Assembly: GCA_900754175.1 (NCBI GenBank)
Contig: CAAEBS010000094.1
Coordinates: 1 to 22,485 of the forward strand
Source: Clostridia bacterium
GTDB taxonomy: Bacteria > Bacillota > Clostridia > Oscillospirales > CAG-272
Reading direction: 5' to 3'
DNA length: 22,485 nt
The notes beneath the pieces were generated by a model. The model had not been told where the DNA came from. It did not search any database and saw nothing but the letters and a program-made list of their open reading frames with translations. A program made the position numbers and the translations under genes. This document shows, piece after piece, positions 1-8,117 of the stretch. The stretch's first letter is position 1. Each line of letters starts with the position of its first letter.

Positions 1-2
1 AG

Positions 3-1769
3 GGCGTATGTGAATGCGGATACGAAACCGAAAGGACAATTTCCGACACCGCAACGCACGCTTACGGCGAGGAATGGAAAAAAGATGCGACGGGACACTG
101 GCACGAATCGACCTGTGACGCAAAGGCTCCCACGCATGACGTAATGAAGAGCGATTTCGCTGCGCATACCTTTGACGAAGGCGAAGTTACCAAACCGGCG
201 GACTACGGCGTAGTCGGCGAAAAGACGTTTACATGCACGAAATGCGGATATAGTTATACCGAAGACATCGACGCTCTTGGCGCGAAAGACAACACTATTT
301 CGTTTGCTAACGATTTAGTTGAGGAAAAAACCTATGACGGGTTGGCGTTTATCATTGATCCCGCGAAGGTCAATCGTAACGGCAACGGCGAAATCACCAT
401 TACTTACATGGGCGAAAACGACACTGCATTTACCGCAACCGCCCCGACTAACGCCGGCGAATATACCGTGAAAGCAACCGTAAAAGGCACTGCGGAATGG
501 AAGGGTGGCGAAATCACCAAGACCATCACAATCAACAAATGCGAGGTAACTTTGCCCAAAGACGTTTTTGAAAGAAAATTTGGAGAAAACCTTGAAAGCG
601 GAAAGTTCGGTTTGACGTGCATAAACGTCAAGGAAGTTACCAACAACGTCGTTGAATGGGTGACGATTGGCGCTCCCGAAACATACTATGCGATTGGCAT
701 ACATACAATCGGCTTCATCTCCTTGACCGTGGACAACGACAACTTCGAGCTTATCAGAGGTGGATACAACACGGTCAGATTTACCGTTTGGAACGCTCCC
801 GATTCTTTCTATGCCGGAATCCAAGATGTGTTTTCCTTTTCCGGAAAAACCGAACTTGCAATCACAACAAAAATCGCTAATGGCACGTTGAAAAAAGGCG
901 ACCAGCTTTTAGTCAATGAAATCGGTAAGATAATCACAGTGAATAAAATCGAAAAGGGCACAGGCACGTCGGCGACAGAGGTTGAAACGGCAACCGCAGG
1001 TGAAGAAGTAGGCTTGCTTATCGAAGGCGCAACGAAGGATGAACTTCTTCGCGGATATATGCTGTCTAAGCCCGATACGATTATCGGTTATAGCAAGGTC
1101 ACGGTAACAATAAGAGTGTTCACAAAAGACGAGGGTGGTCAACACACCCCAATTCAGACGGGAATTAAACCGAATGTTGCCTTTGCCGACACGTTTGGTT
1201 ATGTAGTCGGAAAAGTCATGTTCCCGGAAGGCACGACGCTCCTTTCAAGCGGTGAAATGCTTGAAGGCGTCACCATTGATTTCCAAGGCAAAAAAGTCCC
1301 CGCATTTGTCGGTCGCAGATTCACGCTTAGAAGTGGCGGAAAAACTATTGCCGAATGTATCGTCACCGCAGTTCCTCATGCGACAAGAGTCAGGAGCGGT
1401 TTTATGTTAAACGTCCCCGGCACCAACGTCATCGAGCCTATCGAACTTGGCGATAAAACGTTTGCGGTCAACCTGAGCAGAAGTGATCTCGGCAAAATCC
1501 TTAAAAACGCCAACGCCACCGATGAAATCGAATTAAAATTTATAAATGGCGGAAAGGACATCGCAAAATACACTCGCACTCCCGGCACAGGAGAGGGGGT
1601 ATACAATGAAGTTGGCGGAAAAATAGTCGGTTCATATCTCATTGTCGAGTTTTATGGAAGTGCCGGATATGGTCTAACCAATCATGAACACCAATGGATT
1701 TTCACGGGCGAGGATATATATATCGGAATCGGTGCTTATACTAAGCCCGCTTCCGGTTCGGGAACCTAA
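3..1769 (+). CDS. Secreted/surface protein with MBG (YDG)-like domain, 5' end outside window
   Basis: The frame is open from the first bases, so the gene begins upstream; the first internal ATG is at 144. The opening residues hold a Cys/His module (CEC near base 9, HxYGEEW, then GHWHESTCD) like those in the 1047-residue protein two genes downstream, followed by a CxxCGY motif near base 235. Roughly bases 285-540 encode an MBG/YDG-type immunoglobulin-like domain (TYDG at the start, APTNAGEYTV, ITINK at the end), a module seen in bacterial cell-surface proteins. The remainder, about 400 residues, has no family I recognise; it is beta-rich and largely lacks Cys. No sortase motif or membrane segment is visible at the C-terminus, which ends with a Gly/Ser tail, so any anchoring or signal sequence must lie upstream or be absent. 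Probable role: extracellular adhesion or binding. This is inferred from architecture only. Confidence 0.75.
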   Translation, partial: GVCECGYETERTISDTATHAYGEEWKKDATGHWHESTCDAKAPTHDVMKSDFAAHTFDEGEVTKPADYGVVGEKTFTCTKCGYSYTEDIDALGAKDNTISFANDLVEEKTYDGLAFIIDPAKVNRNGNGEITITYMGENDTAFTATAPTNAGEYTVKATVKGTAEWKGGEITKTITINKCEVTLPKDVFERKFGENLESGKFGLTCINVKEVTNNVVEWVTIGAPETYYAIGIHTIGFISLTVDNDNFELIRGGYNTVRFTVWNAPDSFYAGIQDVFSFSGKTELAITTKIANGTLKKGDQLLVNEIGKIITVNKIEKGTGTSATEVETATAGEEVGLLIEGATKDELLRGYMLSKPDTIIGYSKVTVTIRVFTKDEGGQHTPIQTGIKPNVAFADTFGYVVGKVMFPEGTTLLSSGEMLEGVTIDFQGKKVPAFVGRRFTLRSGGKTIAECIVTAVPHATRVRSGFMLNVPGTNVIEPIELGDKTFAVNLSRSDLGKILKNANATDEIELKFINGGKDIAKYTRTPGTGEGVYNEVGGKIVGSYLIVEFYGSAGYGLTNHEHQWIFTGEDIYIGIGAYTKPASGSGT

Positions 1770-1833
1770 GCGTTGGTGTCGCCGCAATGGATATGACAAA
1801 ATAACAAAAAAGTTATTATCTGATCAAAATTAT

Positions 1834-1863
1834 GAATAAGCGGGCGTAAAAACCCGCTTATTC
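1834..1863 (+). terminator. Intergenic hairpin, possible terminator or processing site
   Basis: A perfect 11-bp stem (GAATAAGCGGG / CCCGCTTATTC) closes an 8-base A-rich loop between the first secreted-protein gene and the lipoprotein gene. No T-run follows; the next bases lead straight into the AGAGGTG ribosome site of the lipoprotein gene. It may be a weak terminator or an mRNA stability/processing element. A smaller hairpin (AATAAC-A6-GTTATT) lies just upstream at 1800-1817. Confidence 0.5.
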
Positions 1864-1879
1864 ACAATAGAGGTGTTTT

Positions 1880-3292
1880 ATGAAAAAGATCACAAAACTT
1901 ATTGCGTTTGTTCTTGTTCTTGTTTTGGGCGTGATACTTGTCGCGTGCGGGAATAAGGGCGGCGGCGACAATACTGCGACCACCGTCAACGAACTGACCG
2001 CCGAAAGCGGTGAAAAAGAAGAAGTAAACGAACTGACCGCCGAGAGCGGCGTTTCGGCAAGCGGAACTTTTGAAAACGGCTCCGCACTGAAAGCCGAACT
2101 CCACGCCGCCGACAGTAAGCAAGGCAAAGCGGCAATTTCGGCAATCGACAAGCCTTACGACAGCGCAAGGGTTGCCGTTTTTGACATCACTCTCACAAAG
2201 GGCGGCGAAAAGGTGCAACCGGGCGGCAAGGTCAAAATCACCATGCCGAAACCGTTCGAGGCGGACGACTACATTACTTATCATGTTAAAGGAGATAACA
2301 CAGTCGAGGAACTTGCAACCGCAGTCAGCGGTGACAAAATCTCTTTTGAAACGACAAGTTTTTCATACTTCGTGATCACGACAAACAAGGTTGCACACCG
2401 CACGAAACTCAACTACAAGGGCGTGTGGGCGCCGTCGTCAACGGGCGAGCCCGTTGACATAACGGAATATTTCAAAGATGCGTATATGATTGACAAGGAG
2501 GGCGACGCGTATAAGATGGCGGACGCCGTCGAAGAAGACACGGCTTTGAAACTTTGTTACAACCCCGACAATTATAAGTACGAAGCGCGCGCCAGGGATA
2601 AAATCGGTTATCTTTTCGCAAGAGGAAACGAAGACTGGGAGTTTTGCGCGGAGCTTCGCGCAGGCTCGCCGACAGGCCCCGCAATCGCGAAATGGCACGG
2701 CTACGAAATTTATGGTTATTACAGATACGAAGACTACGACGACTACAAAGACTTTATGTGGACGGAAAGTCATTTTCTGCAATTCATCGGCGAGGTTCAC
2801 CCAAAACTTGAATACATAAAGTTTGCTTCCGTTAAAAACGTCGACGGCTATACGGACGAAAACGGCGGGTGGATTTCGGAAGAAGACGCCCTTGACGTTT
2901 ACGTCGTGCGTACGCCGATAGGGACTTCGCAAAGATTGAACAGACAGCTGAGCGCAAACAAGTACGGAGTTATCAAAATTTCCGAAAGAGCCATAAACAC
3001 CAGACAGTCAAGTATCGCGGGATATCCGCGCTACTGGTGGCGCTTCGATATCGACGAAGGGAAGCCCACGCACTGGCTGCTTATCAACGGCAACGTCAAG
3101 GCAACGGTGTTCAACGGGCGCGGTGAATTTGTCCAATCGGGATATGATATGAAATTGAAGTTCGATTACGACGAAAAACTCGATACCGGATTCTCCGAAA
3201 GCAAGTGCAACAGATATTTTATTCTGCTGGAAGAAAACGGCGTCGAAAACCCGGATTGTAAAATGGACTTACAGTTTTTACAAAACCCGTAA
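1880..3292 (+). CDS. Membrane-anchored lipoprotein of unknown function
   Basis: The first 22 residues are a type II signal peptide: Lys near the start, a long Leu/Val core, and the lipobox LVAC with the lipidated Cys at residue 23, followed by a Gly-rich tether. Residues about 36-60 contain a duplicated NELTAESG segment. Residues about 65-175 form a domain with a 'VAVFDITLTKGGEKVQPGGKV' type strand and an FETTSFSYFVI strand, a pattern I associate with beta-sandwich modules of secreted Clostridia proteins. The following roughly 300 residues are rich in aromatic and acidic residues (YYRYEDYDDYKDF) and match no family I know. The start is supported by AGAGGTG seven bases upstream. It sits between two secreted-protein genes and is probably displayed on the outer face of the membrane; its ligand is unknown. 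Confidence 0.8.
   Translation: MKKITKLIAFVLVLVLGVILVACGNKGGGDNTATTVNELTAESGEKEEVNELTAESGVSASGTFENGSALKAELHAADSKQGKAAISAIDKPYDSARVAVFDITLTKGGEKVQPGGKVKITMPKPFEADDYITYHVKGDNTVEELATAVSGDKISFETTSFSYFVITTNKVAHRTKLNYKGVWAPSSTGEPVDITEYFKDAYMIDKEGDAYKMADAVEEDTALKLCYNPDNYKYEARARDKIGYLFARGNEDWEFCAELRAGSPTGPAIAKWHGYEIYGYYRYEDYDDYKDFMWTESHFLQFIGEVHPKLEYIKFASVKNVDGYTDENGGWISEEDALDVYVVRTPIGTSQRLNRQLSANKYGVIKISERAINTRQSSIAGYPRYWWRFDIDEGKPTHWLLINGNVKATVFNGRGEFVQSGYDMKLKFDYDEKLDTGFSESKCNRYFILLEENGVENPDCKMDLQFLQNP
1988..2050 (+). repeat. Two-copy 39-bp-period coding repeat (NELTAESG)
   Basis: AACGAACTGACCGCCGAAAG at 1988 recurs at 2027 with a single A-to-G change, giving two NELTAESG peptides spaced 13 residues apart in the tether just after the lipidated Cys. 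The near identity at DNA level suggests a recent duplication. Confidence 0.75.
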
Positions 3293-3390
3293 AATATTGT
3301 TACGACAAACTAACACCATTAAATAAGGTTTTAAGGTCGCAATAGCGACACGGAACATATCCCCCACAAAAATTAAAAGGAGATACGATT

Positions 3391-6300
3391 ATGACACACA
3401 ACAAGGCGAACAAATCAAAGATGTTAGCTCTTATACTCGGTCTTACGATGTGCCTTGCGCTTATGCTCGGCATATCAATGGCAAGCACTCTTGTCGCGCG
3501 GGCAGATGACGGCGGAAAAACTACAATCGAAAACGTCGGAGTTTCTTTTAACAAAACGAAAATAGGCGACAAGCTTACTTCGATGTTTCAATTCGAGGAT
3601 GAGGCGACAAAAACGCTCGTTGTTCCCGAAGGCGCAAACTATACGGCAAGAATTGAAGTAATATACGCCTACGGACACACCCGTCGCTTGTGGAGCGATG
3701 CGCCCGGTTATTTATGGAGCACAATTGAAAACTCCGAAATAACGAGAGATACGCCGTACGTTGTCAGAGTGGCGTTTGAGCCGAAAACGGGATATATTTT
3801 CGATGCGTCGAAAGAAGCCGAATATTTAAGCACGATGAACATTCCGGGGTTTGAAATCGGCAAAGGAAAAGATATAGAGGTCTGGACAACGAGTTTAGGA
3901 GAATATTATTTCCACGTCGATTTTGTCGTTACCAAAGGCATGAATCATATGTTCGGGTGGTCGTTGAATGCTTATCCGAAAATCGGCGAGCCGTTCAACA
4001 GTAGTTTATGCACTCCTTATACGGATACGGCTTTCTGGCTTGTCGGCGCACCCGCGCCCTACACGTTCGAAAAGAAAATCGCTCCTGTAGGGACTATCGT
4101 CGAAACGCAGAAATCAGAGATATTAAACACTTACGTTTGCAATTATCAGATTACTGCGGTGAACGCTATGGACGGCGGAACGATGTACATAACCGCAACG
4201 GCGGCGGACGGGCAGACGTGCGATATTCCTATATATGTATACAGCGTTTCCGGCGGACACGAGCATACCTGGGTTGAAGAAATCGAACCGATAGGAAACG
4301 ACCACCACGGATATACGAAATGTACCGCGGAAGATTGCCCGGGCGTTGCGTGTCAGTTTGACAAAGGTTCGAGATATTCAACGCACGATTACGCTTACGG
4401 CTGTAACGTCGAATGCGGGACTTGCGGACACGTAAATCCCGAAGGAAAACACACTTATATCTGGCAATTCGACGTCGATGATACGGAATATCATATTTCA
4501 AAGTGTCGTTGCGGCGAAGTTGAAAAAGACGAAAACGGCAACCCCGTAAAAGAAAAACACCACGGCGGAAAATCGACGTGTTTTGCAGGTGCGGTATGTG
4601 AGGTCTGCAATGCCACGTATCAGAAGAAAATAGAACACGCATACACGTTTGCCACAAAATATTTCACCGAGGGAGAAGGACACTTCTTCTACTGCGTGTA
4701 TTGCGGTACAGAAGATACAACCCATAGGCACATGGCAACAGGCGGTACGGCAACGTGTAATCGCCGTGCCGTATGTACTCACACAGAAAACGGAGTGGAA
4801 TGCGGACATGAGTACGGCGATTATGTCAATCATACCTTCGCGAACGGAAAATGCACCGAATGCGGAGCGGATGAGTTCATTACAAAGCTTGATATAGAAG
4901 TGCCGTATTGGACGGTCGGAACACCCTACAAGGCTTTGGAGTTTCCCATCATAAAGGAGGGGAGAGTTTACTGTTGGCAAACTACCAACTATAATTCCTA
5001 CCGCAAGAGCGGGGGCAGCATGGCAAATGAAACCGAGTTGACGAGTAATATCGTGCTTGTTTACAAATTTTATGCCCAGGCAAACTGCAAATTGCCGACA
5101 GATGCGCAAGATGTTCAGATTACGGTAAAAAACGGCGAATTGGTAAGTCAAAGCATTTCCGGCTCCACGCTGGTTGTATGCGTGTTGCTACGTTTTGATA
5201 ATACCGTGCAGTCAATCGATCTCGACTTTGCCCAACCCTACATAGACAATCCTACAGCCGATTTGAACATCACCGAGAAAAACGGAATGAAGATAACGGT
5301 GGATTGGGTGAATGTTTCGTTGCAAAACAGATTCAACACGAACCAGCCTAACGCCATCGTCACCGTAACCGCGCCCCAGGGAAAACGTTTTCCGGAGCTT
5401 GTTTATCCTTTGTCGGATTGGCTTTGCGATATTAACATTACGGGAGGCGAATTATTACAGGGGGTATCGGGCACATTGAATGCTGACAAGACGGAAATTC
5501 GATTTGTCGTAATCGTTTCGACGCCGTTGCCTTGCCCGCATTCAAATGTCGTGCTGACAGATCAGGGGCAGCCGGAAACCTGTACGGTGCCCGGGCTGAA
5601 AGAACAGTACGACTGCAAAGGGTGTGCAAAAAAGTTTGTCGACGTTGAATGTACGACGCCGTGGACAATCGAGAATGCGATTATTCCCGCAGGACATAAA
5701 TGTAACCGCATTGAACATACCAATGTTGCCCCCGGTAAGGACGGAAACATCGAGTATTACGAATGTCAGCGCGAGGAGTGCGGCAAACTCTTTACGGACG
5801 CCGCCTGCAGCAGTGAAATCACACGTGAACAAACCGTAATTCACGACTTTAAGACCGAATGGTCGTCAAACAAGGATAACCACTATCACGAGTGCAAAAA
5901 CTGCGACACGAAAAAGGATATAGAAGCGCATGTGTTCGGCGAGTGGAAACAAGAGGTTGCGCCGACGGTTGATGACTACGGCGTTATGGCGCACAAAGAC
6001 TGCACCGTATGCGCAAGGCATTTCGATAATGACGGAAACGAAATAAAAGACCTTAGAATTGCGAAAATCGGCACGCACAAGGTTATAGTAAACGGCGAAA
6101 GTAAATTCTATGCGCACGGCGAAAGCATAACCGTAACCGCAAACGATCCGGCAGAAGGCAAGGTGTTCAAAGGCTGGCAGGACGCAAGCGGAGAAATCGT
6201 AAGTGCCGAAAAGAGTTATACCTTTGAGGTAACGGACGAAAGAGTTCTTACCGCCGTGTATGGGGACAAAGCACCGAGCGGCGGCACGGCAGACGGCGAA

Positions 6301-6534
6301 AATACGGCTGACGACGAATTTACGGCTGACGACGAATTTATGGCTGACAGCGAAAATCCCCCCGTTCCCGACAAAAACGACGGGCTTTCGGGCGGGGCGA
6401 TTGCGGGGATTGCGGTCGGTTCGGTAGCGGTTGCAGGACTTGGCGGATTTTCGGTCTTCTGGTTTGCAATCAGAAAAAAATCGTTTGCCGATTTAATCGC
6501 AGCAATCAAAGCATTGTTCGCCAAAAAGAAATAA
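3391..6534 (+). CDS. Large surface protein with Cys-rich modules, InlB-type B-repeat and C-terminal membrane anchor
   Basis: The start is preceded by AAGGAGATA. Residues 1-39 are a long Sec signal peptide (KSKMLALILGL... ending near VARADD). Residues about 40-285 form an unrecognised extracellular region. From about 288 to 500, and again from about 715 to 890, come tandem Cys/His modules of the kind HTW...KC..C, HExxxC..C and FxxGKCTECG, which may bind metal or form disulfides. Between the two blocks, residues about 505-715 are another beta-rich region. Residues 892-959 match an InlB/Listeria-Bacteroides B-repeat (HKVIVNG, GESITVTAN, FKGWQDASG, YTFEVTDERVLTAVY). An acidic repeated linker (960-1000) precedes a Gly/Ala/Val membrane helix at 1001-1027. 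The protein ends with a Lys-rich amphipathic tail. No LPXTG motif is visible, so the protein is probably held by the helix and not by sortase. Likely cell-surface adhesin or binding protein; this is inference. Confidence 0.85.
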   Translation: MTHNKANKSKMLALILGLTMCLALMLGISMASTLVARADDGGKTTIENVGVSFNKTKIGDKLTSMFQFEDEATKTLVVPEGANYTARIEVIYAYGHTRRLWSDAPGYLWSTIENSEITRDTPYVVRVAFEPKTGYIFDASKEAEYLSTMNIPGFEIGKGKDIEVWTTSLGEYYFHVDFVVTKGMNHMFGWSLNAYPKIGEPFNSSLCTPYTDTAFWLVGAPAPYTFEKKIAPVGTIVETQKSEILNTYVCNYQITAVNAMDGGTMYITATAADGQTCDIPIYVYSVSGGHEHTWVEEIEPIGNDHHGYTKCTAEDCPGVACQFDKGSRYSTHDYAYGCNVECGTCGHVNPEGKHTYIWQFDVDDTEYHISKCRCGEVEKDENGNPVKEKHHGGKSTCFAGAVCEVCNATYQKKIEHAYTFATKYFTEGEGHFFYCVYCGTEDTTHRHMATGGTATCNRRAVCTHTENGVECGHEYGDYVNHTFANGKCTECGADEFITKLDIEVPYWTVGTPYKALEFPIIKEGRVYCWQTTNYNSYRKSGGSMANETELTSNIVLVYKFYAQANCKLPTDAQDVQITVKNGELVSQSISGSTLVVCVLLRFDNTVQSIDLDFAQPYIDNPTADLNITEKNGMKITVDWVNVSLQNRFNTNQPNAIVTVTAPQGKRFPELVYPLSDWLCDINITGGELLQGVSGTLNADKTEIRFVVIVSTPLPCPHSNVVLTDQGQPETCTVPGLKEQYDCKGCAKKFVDVECTTPWTIENAIIPAGHKCNRIEHTNVAPGKDGNIEYYECQREECGKLFTDAACSSEITREQTVIHDFKTEWSSNKDNHYHECKNCDTKKDIEAHVFGEWKQEVAPTVDDYGVMAHKDCTVCARHFDNDGNEIKDLRIAKIGTHKVIVNGESKFYAHGESITVTANDPAEGKVFKGWQDASGEIVSAEKSYTFEVTDERVLTAVYGDKAPSGGTADGENTADDEFTADDEFMADSENPPVPDKNDGLSGGAIAGIAVGSVAVAGLGGFSVFWFAIRKKSFADLIAAIKALFAKKK
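6286..6357 (+). repeat. Four tandem 18-bp coding repeats (TADDEF-type linker)
   Basis: Four 18-base units encode TADGEN, TADDEF, TADDEF and MADSEN. Copies two and three (6304-6321 and 6322-6339) are identical at DNA level; the outer copies are degenerate. They form the acidic stalk directly before the membrane anchor and are a likely site of slippage-driven length variation. Confidence 0.85.
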
Positions 6535-6551
6535 AATAAACAAATAACAAC

Positions 6552-6581
6552 GAGCCGTTCGCAGTCAAATGCGGACGGCTC
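6552..6581 (+). terminator. Hairpin after the surface-protein gene
   Basis: GAGCCGTTCGCA pairs with TGCGGACGGCTC around a 6-base loop (12-bp stem with one G-T wobble), 17 bases after the stop codon of the 1047-residue protein. The following tract (TGATTCTAAAA) is not a strong T-run, so termination may be incomplete. Confidence 0.6.
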
Positions 6582-6620
6582 TGATTCTAAAAGGCGATAT
6601 TTTGATTTACAGGAGCGGAT

Positions 6621-7016
6621 ATGGCGAACGAAAACAACAAAATCAAACTGCTTCTTTTGTGGGACATTTTAACCGGTAAAATTTCAGACGAACGCTTTGA
6701 TTTGTTGGCGAAAAAATACGAGGCGGAACAAACGGCGTTAAAGAGCGAAATCGTTGAGTTGAAAAAAGCGTCAGATCTTGTAAACGACGAAGAAAGCAAT
6801 ATTCGGGAGTTTCTGAAGGTTGTCAATAGTTATACGGAAATCGAAGAACTTACTCCCGAAATACTGAATAATTTTATCGACAGGATTTATATAGGCGAGA
6901 AGTATGCCGACGGAAGCGCTCACAAACAGGAAATCAGGATTATTTATAAATTTATCGGTGCGGAAAGTGCGCACGGGTATAAAGTAAAAGGCGGACGTGT
7001 AGCCGAAATCTTTTAA
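6621..7016 (+). CDS. C-terminal fragment of a large serine recombinase (DUF4368-like)
   Basis: The 131-residue product has the coiled-coil/C-terminal signature of large serine recombinases of Firmicutes elements: GKISDERFDLLAKKYEAEQ, then EELTPEILNNFIDRIYIGEK and IRIIYKFIGA, which resembles the DUF4368 tail of the Tn4451/TndX-type family. Full members are about 500 residues; the catalytic domain and zinc-ribbon DNA-binding core are absent. AGGAG lies five bases before the ATG, so it may be translated, but it cannot be an active recombinase alone. A stop in the same frame lies 18 bases upstream. It directly precedes the N-terminal half of a second recombinase, consistent with remnants of a tandem recombinase array. 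Confidence 0.75.
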   Translation: MANENNKIKLLLLWDILTGKISDERFDLLAKKYEAEQTALKSEIVELKKASDLVNDEESNIREFLKVVNSYTEIEELTPEILNNFIDRIYIGEKYADGSAHKQEIRIIYKFIGAESAHGYKVKGGRVAEIF

Positions 7017-7085
7017 CGGCTGCATATTCTCCCTGTCGTTTACTCATCCGATAGCGAAGATCAGCTTGAAAGTTACAAAGCGCAG

Positions 7086-7976
7086 GTGGCGTATTATACC
7101 GACGCAATAGCAAAAAATCCCCGGTGGAGATTCGTTGACATTTACGCAGACGAAGGCATTACGGGTGTAATGGCTAAAAAACGAACGAATTTTATGCGTA
7201 TGATGCGCGATTGCGAAAAAGGGAAAATCGACCTTATCCTTACAAAGTCCGTTGCTCGTTTTGCGAGAAATACCGTTGACAGCTTGAATTATGTAAGACG
7301 ACTGAAAGCAAAAGGAATAGGCGTATATTTTGAAGAACAAGCTCTTGATTCTCTTAAAACCGAAAACGAAATGGCATTAGGTTTGTATAGTGTCCTTGCC
7401 CAAGCGGAAAGCGAGAACATTAGTGCAAACGTGCGGTGGGGTATTCGTCAACGTATGCAGTCGGGGACATTTAAGTTTCGATATAATCTTCTCGGCTATC
7501 CGTCTGCCGGAAAGGTCACGAGATATGCGATAAAAAAAGATACCGTATTTGACCGGTCAATGTTGCGGGGTGAAATGGAAAAGCTGCCGGCGGGTTATGA
7601 GCTGAAAAGGATAGATGCGGATATTTACGATCAATGCCTGGCAGACCCGGCAACAAGGGATTTTGTCGCCGCTTTTGAGAGTAAGGAAAAATATCTGCGC
7701 TTGGGCAGAGGCATGGTCATTCTGAAAGGCGGAAAAATCGTATCGGGCGCTTCCTCCTATACACGGTATAAGGAGGGGATAGAGATTGAAGTCGATACGG
7801 TTGAACCGGAAAGAAGAAAGCATCTGGCAACGATAGCCTGTTCGGCGCTGATATTGAATTGCCTGGCGGAGGGCTTATACCCCAGCTGGGATGCGCAAAA
7901 TATGAATTCTGTTCATCTGGCAGAGAAACTGGGTTATGAATTGGACCATGCGTATACGGCGTATGAGGTGGTATAA
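7086..7976 (+). pseudogene. Chimeric ORF: serine recombinase catalytic domain fused to C-terminal half of a GNAT acetyltransferase
   Basis: Residues 1-137 match the resolvase-type catalytic domain of large serine recombinases (FVDIYADEGITG, KRTNFMRMM, GKIDLILTKSVARFARNTVD, LAQAESENIS). Residues from about 145 to 296 instead match the C-terminal part of a GNAT_acetyltran-type protein (RDFVAAFESKEKYLRLGRG, GIEIEVDT, YPSWDAQNMNSVHLAEKLGY, TAYEVV). The join is near 7497-7520, around LLGYPSAG. The GTG start at 7086 omits the recombinase N-terminus. Upstream in the same frame, from 7017, reads VVYSSDSEDQLESYKAQ, where SSDSEDQLESYKAQ looks like the normal continuation of a 'YCRVSSD' motif. The expected AAYCR is readable only in another frame (AAYSPCR near 7019-7040), so the 5' end has a frameshift and lost its start. 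Neither activity is likely to survive. Most probable origin: deletion between a recombinase gene and a neighbouring GNAT gene. Confidence 0.75.
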
Positions 7977-8117
7977 ACGGCTTCCGACTTTGAAAGCGTG
8001 CCGGGGGAGCATGAGATTTGCTTTCAGGGACGGTTTTATTATAAAAACGGCAGACAGATATTCCGGAAGCAGGAGGGGACGAAATGGAAAACGAAGATAA
8101 AAAAGATGGTAATATAG
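7977..8117 (+). other. Coding-like remnant, unidentified
   Basis: After the stop of the chimeric GNAT, the same frame stays open and reads like protein (FESVPGEHEICFQGRFYY, then KNGRQIFRKQEGTKW), ending at a TAG inside the next gene. There is no convincing start or ribosome site. It may be the tail of another lost gene; I cannot identify it. Confidence 0.25.
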
